From contig JAFZQU010000001.1 of assembly GCA_017620255.1 (NCBI GenBank), positions 124,001-188,000 of the forward strand: a stretch of 64,000 nucleotides of DNA. The letters run 5' to 3'. Shown here in pieces: positions 63,704-64,000 of the stretch (positions within the stretch are counted from its first letter, which is position 1; the number at the start of each line of letters is the position of its first letter). A model generated the notes under the pieces. The model saw nothing but the letters and a program-made list of their open reading frames with translations. It searched no databases and was not told the origin of the DNA. The position numbers were made by a program, and so were the translations under genes. This DNA is from Lachnospiraceae bacterium. Its GTDB lineage: Bacteria > Bacillota > Clostridia > Lachnospirales > Lachnospiraceae.

Positions 63704-64000
63704 ATGGCTGAACTGACACTGTGCATGGGCACTCTGGCAAAAACTCCATATTACATCACGGGACTCGGTGTGAACGTATATTCCATCGAGGAGCTTTGCT
63801 ATTGTCTTGCGGGGAACGCGTATATCCTCGATGAGGACCTGATGGATCCGAAACTCTGCACGTTCATCGAAAAGCAGCTGCAGTTAAAGGAACTGGCCAC
63901 GGACCTTCGTGAACTCATCGATGAGAACAAGAGTATCGGCGAGTTCGTGACAACGATCTTAACCAAGACCGGCTACTTAAGTGAAGAAGAGATCTACGAG
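63704..64000 (+). CDS. Third gene of the DUF5717/DUF5716 operon, cut by the window end
   Basis: Open from ATG 63704 (3 bases after the DUF5716 stop) to the edge, 99 codons. The start MAELTLCMGTLAKTPYYITGLG is followed by helical segments (SIEELCYCLAGNAYILDEDLM, KQLQLKELATDLRELIDENK). No signal peptide. Family not recognised. The tight spacing shows that it belongs to the same transcript. Confidence 0.7.
   Translation, partial: MAELTLCMGTLAKTPYYITGLGVNVYSIEELCYCLAGNAYILDEDLMDPKLCTFIEKQLQLKELATDLRELIDENKSIGEFVTTILTKTGYLSEEEIYE

Overview
The window reads as chromosomal DNA from an anaerobic Gram-positive of the Lachnospiraceae/Clostridia type. The grounds are moderate GC, Shine-Dalgarno-led genes packed on one strand, consensus sigma-A promoters, and families typical of that group: paired DUF5717/DUF5716 proteins, a DUF4358 lipoprotein beside MBOAT and DHHW genes, GerMN lipoproteins, HD-GYP and GGDEF enzymes, and an indolepyruvate:ferredoxin oxidoreductase cluster. 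About 58 genes are recognisable and nearly all run on the + strand. No rRNA, tRNA, CRISPR array, insertion sequence or phage was seen. || Layout: 0-0.6 kb, start of a sodium:solute symporter on the minus strand behind a promoter with two palindromic operators. 0.7-7.4 kb, arginine biosynthesis: argG plus a DUF1294 gene diverge from argC-GNAT-argJ-argB-argD around a shared ArgR-like control region. 7.4-10.6 kb, an orphan binding protein with an acidic insert and an HtrA protease. 10.7-17 kb, a competence operon (comEA ... comEC) with a two-component system and a GerMN lipoprotein inside it. 17-20 kb, an HD-GYP receptor and a small secreted protein. 20-22.8 kb, holA, a coiled-coil protein, a flagellin-like protein and a PD-(D/E)XK-like protein. 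22.9-27.3 kb, DUF4234, DUF2752, a cation/proton antiporter, an MgtC-like protein and mutY. 27.4-32.9 kb, glyA and then a surface O-acylation operon. || 32.9-33.5 kb is the only gene-free stretch above 300 bases. It holds a perfect consensus promoter, about 310 nt without a convincing ORF, and a strong terminator, so it is probably a highly expressed structured ncRNA. 33.5-43.4 kb carries an ABC exporter, aquaporin, a C-terminally anchored amidase, an S1-domain protein, a HAD phosphatase, a beta-CASP nuclease, thyA, folA and a GGDEF protein. 43.6-53.6 kb carries a 2-oxoacid pathway (ilvE-like aminotransferase, iorA, iorB, paaK, ACT protein). A three-gene signalling module (tandem receiver protein, BMP-type binding protein, hybrid histidine kinase) sits between iorA and iorB. 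53.7-58.7 kb is a giant secreted repeat protein broken by a frameshift. 58.8-64 kb is an uncharacterised operon: a ~1189-residue DUF5717 protein, a DUF5716 protein with a degenerate Hsp70/actin-like fold, and a third gene cut by the window edge. || The best candidates for undescribed biology are the DUF5717/DUF5716 operon, the ncRNA, the signalling module inside the ior cluster, and an 11-base motif (TTATGTAAACC) that recurs far more often than chance.
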